Assembly: GCA_007570785.1 (NCBI GenBank)
Contig: ML664161.1
Location: 8,750,352 to 8,814,351, forward strand
DNA from: Antilocapra americana
Lineage: Eukaryota; Chordata; Mammalia; Artiodactyla; Antilocapridae
DNA length: 64,000 nt
Direction of reading: 5' to 3'
In this document: positions 59,006 to 64,000 of the stretch, in pieces
Layout of the letters: each line of letters begins with the position of its first letter
Position numbering within the stretch: the first letter of the stretch is position 1
The notes under the pieces: generated by a model
Databases searched by the model: none
What the model was told of the DNA's origin: nothing
The model's input: the letters and a program-made list of their open reading frames with translations, nothing else
Position numbers and translations under genes: made by a program

Positions 59006-59904
59006 ACAGATCGCAGTGACTGATGGGATGTGAGGAACTTGGTTTATAGATGGATGTGGGGGTCTAGTTGTGCCATTAAGAGAAATGGGCACAGAGGCAG
59101 ATCAGGCAACAGCTTCAGGACGGAAGATGCCTATGTAAATGGGAGCCTGTAGAGCAATGATAAAACAGGCCTGACTTTCTGGAACCAGTGATAAAACTGG
59201 GATCACTTATAGAGTCATGCTATTTCCAAGTGGGGGGTGGATCTTTTAGATGCTGTTTTAATCTCTTCAGAAGCAGCTGTGGTTTAGATCAGAGGAAAAA
59301 TATAATGAAGGAAGCCATTATGTATAAAGAGGACCTTTCAGACCTGAGAGAAACTGGTTTTATTAATAATCTGTAATTGATTTTGAATCTCTGTCAGAAT
59401 GACCCCTAGAAAGATGATTTGAAATGATATAGGCATTCTAAGCAGATAAGTTCATTTGGGGTTTAAAAATAATGCCTTTACAATTTACTTTCCATAGTCA
59501 AGTAGAGTGTTGTCGTTTCATCTTTTAAAGATGATTGCCAAGAGGTCCCTCTCACAGGTGAGGGGCACAGGCTGTGGTTCTCACCCCTCGAGTGGATTTT
59601 CTTGGCTCCTCTCATAGTGTTTCCCCACACTGTTTAACAAATTGAAGTTTTCATTGTTCCTTTTCCCTTACTTTGGCCTGAGGGTGATGCAGAGAGGGCT
59701 GTTGAGTTTGGAAGGGTCTTGGACTTCCACAGCAGTAGTAGTTTTAAGTGTGTGTGCCTTTCTCAACAACAGTAGCTTCAGCACTGAGTTGTTTTTGCAC
59801 ATGTGGCTGTGAATTCCCTTTGTCCCACCAGAGTCAGCGTGGTTAATTGGGATCAATCCTTTGCCAGCAAGACCAGAAGTTGCAAGAAGAGCCTGGGCAC
59901 CATA
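59006..59904. other. Unique intronic sequence
   Basis: No element recognised. Confidence 0.5.
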
Positions 59905-60585
59905 TTGCTGTTCAGTCACTCAGCCGTGTCCAACTCTTTGCAGCCACAAAGAGCACACACCAGGCTTCCCTGTCCTGTACTTTCTCCCAGTTTTTGCTCA
60001 AAATTATGTCCATTGAGTTGATGACACCATCCAACCATCTCGTCCTCTTCTCCTCCTGCCCTCCATCTTTCCCAGGATCAGGGTCTTTTCCAATGAGGTG
60101 GCTTTTCACATCAGGTGGCCAAAGTATTGGAGCTTCATCATCAGTCCTTCTGATGATTATTCAGGACTGATTTCCTTTAAGATTGACTGGTTTGATCTCC
60201 CTGCCATCCAAGGGACTCTCAAGAGTCTTCTCCAGCACCATAGTCGGAAAGCATCAATTCTTCGGCGCTCAACCTTCTTTATAGTCCAATTCTCACGTCC
60301 GTACATGACTATTGGAAAACCATAGCTTTGACTAGATGAACGTTTGTCGGCCAAGTGATGTCTCTGCTATTTAGTTCACTGTCTATGTTTGTCATAGCTT
60401 TTCTTCCAAGGAGCATGTGTTTTTGAACTTTATGACTGCAGTCACCATCTGCAGTGATTTTGGAGCTCAAAGAAGAGAAAGTTTGTCACTGTTTCCTTTT
60501 TTCCCTCCCTTCTATTTGCCATGAAGTGATGGGACTGGATGCCAAGATCTTAGTTTTTTGAATGTTGAGTCTTAAGCCAACTCCT
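59905..60585 (-). mobile_element. BovB 3' end, longest antisense copy
   Basis: Antisense from gttcagtcactcagccgtgtcc through tcaggtggccaaagtattgg and ggtttgatctccctgccatcc to gtgatgggactggatgccaag and gagtcttaagccaactcc. The minus-strand reading near 60157-60354 shows IDAFRLWCWRRLLRVPW, the ORF2 C-terminal region. 5'-truncated. Confidence 0.94.
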
Positions 60586-60639
60586 TGGGCCCCATGGAGG
60601 AGAACAATTCAAGAAACTGGTGTGGTCACAGGAAGGATA

Positions 60640-61000
60640 GACTCAGGAAGAGGCATGAGTCAGGCTGATGGCTGTTCATGGTCTCCTCACACCAGCAACA
60701 GCTGGGATCTGGGGCTGAGGGTTGAGTCAGAGGTCTCGGCAGCACAGTGGATGTGGTGTGTCAGACACCAAGACAACTAACTTCCTTAGGCTCAGAGTTT
60801 CCTGGGCTCTTCCTGTTGTGTGGGAACCAGTGATCACCACCTTGCTTCTCGCCCCATCCAGTCTCCAGAGCATCAACCCTAGCAGAGCCCTGGGGCAGTA
60901 CTTTTGCCAGAGTCACTTGCAGGCTGATCGGTTAAGGTGTGATTTTGCATTTGGCATAATCAACAAGTGCTCATCAGCTGCAGCCAAATGCAAATTGCAG
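60640..61000. promoter_or_regulatory. Candidate regulatory segment: two AP-1 sites and an octamer
   Basis: tgagtca occurs at 60656-60662 and 60723-60729, and the POU octamer atgcaaat at 60988-60995. The segment is repeat-free. A function is inferred from motifs only. Confidence 0.3.
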
Positions 61001-61249
61001 GAACCTATGAAGGACCTGGGACTCTAACATGGACTCTTGAGGAAGTTTCTCTACTAAGAGTATTATGCACGTTATTAATGTCTATGGATGTCAAAAGATA
61101 GTGATAATTTTGGAGTAAATTTTAAGGGTTCTTAGAGTAGAATCTGCTTCATTTGGTGACAGGATATAGTGAAATTTGGATCTGTGAATGAGAAAAAGAG
61201 ATGAAGTATTTCCTTTGTTTAAAAAAGGGTTAAAAAAGAACTCTGTTAC

Positions 61250-61470
61250 ACAAAGCTTTCCGCTCCGAAGTCCCGCCCCTTTGCCACACTAGTGGCAGAG
61301 AAATGACAGAAAGCTGATTGTATTGTCTGTTTGGCAAGTCAAAGCAAGATATAACAAGCTAAAAGCTGAATATCCTAGATGGCTTTCACCTTCTGTGACA
61401 TGAAGGGTCTAAATATAAGAAATAAGAAGCCCTCGGGCGATGGCTCTTTGGAATGTGTGTGGACAGATCC
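61250..61470. promoter_or_regulatory. Candidate regulatory segment: GC box, MEF2-like and TEAD-like motifs
   Basis: cccgcccc at 61272-61279, ctaaatataa (fits the MEF2 consensus) at 61409-61418 and ggaatg (TEAD-like) at 61450-61455, in repeat-free sequence with retained CpGs. Inference only. Confidence 0.3.
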
Positions 61471-62034
61471 AGGTCATCCTTGTACTTGTTTGTGTCTTTA
61501 AGATGTGGGACATTTGGATTAGTGAGTCAGTTTCATTCTGATAACTTTTAAGTTTGATTTAAAAACATGATTTGTTACACAAGATTTAAAGTTATATTTC
61601 TAATAACATAGGTAATGAAAATTGCACTCTTGTTCTCGATTTCATTGTCAGAGGTTTGTAGCTACCATGCACTAAAGCATAGAATGTCTTCTCTACTTTA
61701 AAAATACATTAAGAAACTCTGATTTTAGTTTTCTTTTCCTGTGTCATTAAAGCATTTGTTTTAATGAATTATACGTCCAGTATGGCTCTTAGAAAAGTTT
61801 GTCAAAATGTGTGCTACTTTAACCTTATGGTCGTGCAGATATGGTTGCTTATAGGTCTCCCTGTTTGCTTTATTAGAAAATACAGTCTGTTTTGTCTTTG
61901 AATGACATATTTCTTTTGGGCTTCAGTGGCATTTCATACTTTAACTTAGGCAGGTTTTGCTAGTCTCAGGCAGCAGTTTATATGCTAGGTCTATTACTCT
62001 TCTTGACTAGATAACCCTTTTATGTATTCCTGAA
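61471..62034. other. Unique intronic sequence
   Basis: AT-rich; I see nothing in it. Confidence 0.5.
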
Positions 62035-62228
62035 TTTTTATCCATTCTTACTGTATGCCAGGCACATGGCTAGGTATAGCCTGTTTCTGATCTCCCTAAT
62101 TAAGAGATAGGTCCTATTATTTAAAGTAGAAATAGAGGGATAGAAAATTTATCTGAAGGCAAATAGCTGTTAAGGGATGGAGTGGAGATGGGAGTGCAGG
62201 TCTTTATTGACCTCAGAGTCCTGACTTT
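62035..62228 (-). repeat. MIR SINE remnant
   Basis: ttatccattcttactgtatgccaggcacatggctagg, then tagaaatagagggatag, then aaatagctgttaagggatgg: reverse MIR, diverged. Confidence 0.65.
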
Positions 62229-64000
62229 TATTGAATCTCTGCTCTGTTGCCTCTCATTACTGTTTTTGTATTCAGTTTGTATAATGAGCACTGATAGTGC
62301 CTGGTTCTGTGTGCTAAGAGGACAGAAGAGTGAAACAACCAGAGTTGGGGGTAAATGGAAATTAAATATATGAACATACCACATCGCCAGAGGTGATGAT
62401 GGCTATGAAGAAAATACCAGGGTAGAGTCATGGAAGGAGCATGCTTTCTGGCAAAACTGTAAAAATATGAGATGTTGTTCTAGTCATTAGGTTCTGCTCA
62501 AAGCCTAGGACAGTTTTAAAGGCAAGAAAAAAGTAGATCAGACTTTCTGTAAAGTCTCACATCTTGCTGGCAGATGGCTTGTCAGCCTGCACACTGGAAA
62601 GGCCGATCGTTTGTGTACCTCACGGGAGTGTGACCAGGCAGGAGGTAAATGCGAAGGAGGTTGGGTTTAAATGTTGGGAGCACCAGCATCCCAGTTATTC
62701 CAGAGTTAACAGTACCAGTCTTTCATATAAGGGTTGTCAGGCATTTTCTTCTGGAGCTTTCCTTTTCTGTAGGAAATACTGCTTTAAAATCATTTCAACA
62801 AGAACTGCTAGTTAACGAAGGTCTTTTCTTTTGTGACTTTTGATAATGCCCACAAATGAATTTTTAAAGAATCAGAAGCAAGGGGAAAAATAGACTGAGA
62901 ACTCAAACATCAAAAAAGCATGTTGTAGAGCATTTGGAAGTCAGTGTCCAAGCACTGAAAATTTATCTATAAATTTTTTTTCATGAGAGTAGATAGAAGC
63001 CATTACTGTTTGCCGCTTTGAAATTGTGTGTTCGTATGAATGACTGTTGTCATGAACTTTGATCCAGCACCGAAGACCATCTCAGCTCAGAAAAACCCAC
63101 TCTTTGGTTCCTCTGTAGTAGGTTCTTGTCAAGTTCATAATGTCTTTCAAAACATGGCACATGACCTTTTCTTTTGTAAAAGATTGGAGAAAAGATTTCC
63201 TATTTCTTCCTATCAGGTGGACTGGAAAACTGTCCTGGAAAACTTTCTGGTTCATTATCTTTCTTCCACTATACCCGTTGATTGGCCTGATAGCCTAGAA
63301 ATTGATTAAGTGTCAAGCAATCCAGATAAACTTGGAAGACACCTAGTCCTGTACAATCCTGTCTGAAGAATTCTTTATGCTATAAACCTGAGCATTTCTG
63401 TTTTCCCTCCTTTACTTCTTATTTTGGGAAAGTTGGCAACATTCAGTTTGTCTACAGAAGATTGAATTAGTTCTTTTGAAGCAATCTTATTTCTTACTGA
63501 GATTTGAAAGGGAATGCTTTGGTTCAAAAACTTATGAACAAAAGTTAATTTCTGTTTGCAGTGTGTCATGTTACTTTATATCATGTTATTGAGAATATAT
63601 TTATCAGAGTTGCAGGAAATGTTAACTACTGTTGCCAGAAAAGAGGTCAACGGATTCTTTGAACTTTATATTGGTAGTTCAGTGCCTCACAAAAATAATT
63701 TGTCTGAGGTAGTCACAGTGTTTACTAATTCCAAGTAAATTATTAATTTAATTTAATTTAGGTTTTTTTTTGGCCTGTCTTTAAAAAATTCAATGCAGTA
63801 AGTATAAATCAAATACTCATGGAATTGCTCACTCTTGGGAGCTATCACTACTTTTGGAGACCTTATATTCTATTTTATTCAATATCTAAGATTGTAAAAG
63901 ACTAAACATTAAAGAGGAGAATGAATATAATTGACAAAAGGTGACCGTAGATGTTACAAATCTCTAGAGATATGCTAGAAGAACAGGGCACTGAAAGCTG
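62229..64000. other. Unique intronic sequence to the window end
   Basis: No repeat family recognised. An ORF of 89 codons (63040-63309) has no known domain. Confidence 0.5.

Larger units (their letters stand above)
12296..64000 (+). other. FNDC3B: FNDC3B intron downstream of the exon (partial)
   Basis: The next FNDC3B exon should open with codons for GPAEVPMMSPNG. I did not find it in this window, so the intron probably runs past the end, making it at least about 51.7 kb. FNDC3B is known to have very large 5' introns. No other gene was recognised on either strand. Confidence 0.75.

Noticed and set aside
1..64000. CRISPR array, phage, operon or other prokaryotic system
   Set aside because: The repeats are dispersed mammalian transposons and microsatellites. 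There are no evenly spaced direct repeats and no dense gene content.

Overview
The window is ruminant (Bovidae-type) nuclear DNA. The evidence is its repeats: BovB (RTE) LINE 3' ends, Bov-tA and Bov-A2 SINEs, CHR-type tRNA-derived SINEs and a ruminant/artiodactyl L1 3' end. These sit on a background of older mammalian MIR, L2, MER5, MER2/Tigger, mariner and L1 remnants. Base composition is AT-rich and CpG-poor. There are no bacterial-style operons, no CRISPR array and no rRNA or tRNA genes.

I can support only one piece of host protein-coding sequence. It is a 76-nt exon at 12220-12295 (+) whose translation matches the N-terminal region of FNDC3B (fibronectin type III domain containing 3B, also called FAD104). 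The rest reads as intron of that gene: about 12.2 kb upstream of the exon and about 51.7 kb downstream. I found neither the preceding nor the following coding exon. The longest ATG-initiated ORF (177 codons, 36736-37269) has no recognisable family and is probably chance. All other long ORFs are chance, or lie inside SINEs, BovB or mariner.

Layout. 1-6.9 kb: unique intron with MIR and L2 pieces, a (TG)n tract, a Bov-tA/Bov-A2 cluster, and a MER2-like MITE holding a 19-bp inverted repeat. 6.9-12 kb: MIR, a purine tract, a CpG-containing unique segment with an RFX-like X-box, a Bov-tA and a BovB 3' end. 12.0-12.3 kb: a CHR SINE ending about 44 bp before the FNDC3B exon. 12.3-34 kb: mostly unique, with scattered SINEs, a three-SINE cluster (26.7-27.3 kb) and MER5-like pieces. 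34-41 kb: several antisense L1 segments, one interrupted by a younger ruminant L1 3' end. 41-46.7 kb: a head-to-head Bov-tA pair, then a decayed mariner inserted in an L2 tail and itself split by a Bov-tA, then BovB. 46.7-53 kb: largely unique. 53-61 kb: dense BovB, Bov-tA, CHR, Tigger-like and MER5-like elements, plus a solo endogenous-retrovirus LTR with an intact 6-bp target duplication inside a MIR. 61-64 kb: mostly unique.

I found no undescribed multi-gene system. The points of most interest are structural: the SINE next to the exon acceptor, the datable nested insertions, the quasi-palindrome in the MITE, the inverted SINE pair, and a few motif-bearing unique segments that could be intronic enhancers. 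Repeat boundaries and family names come from recognition by eye. Small MIR and L2 calls are less certain than the SINE, BovB, mariner and LTR calls.
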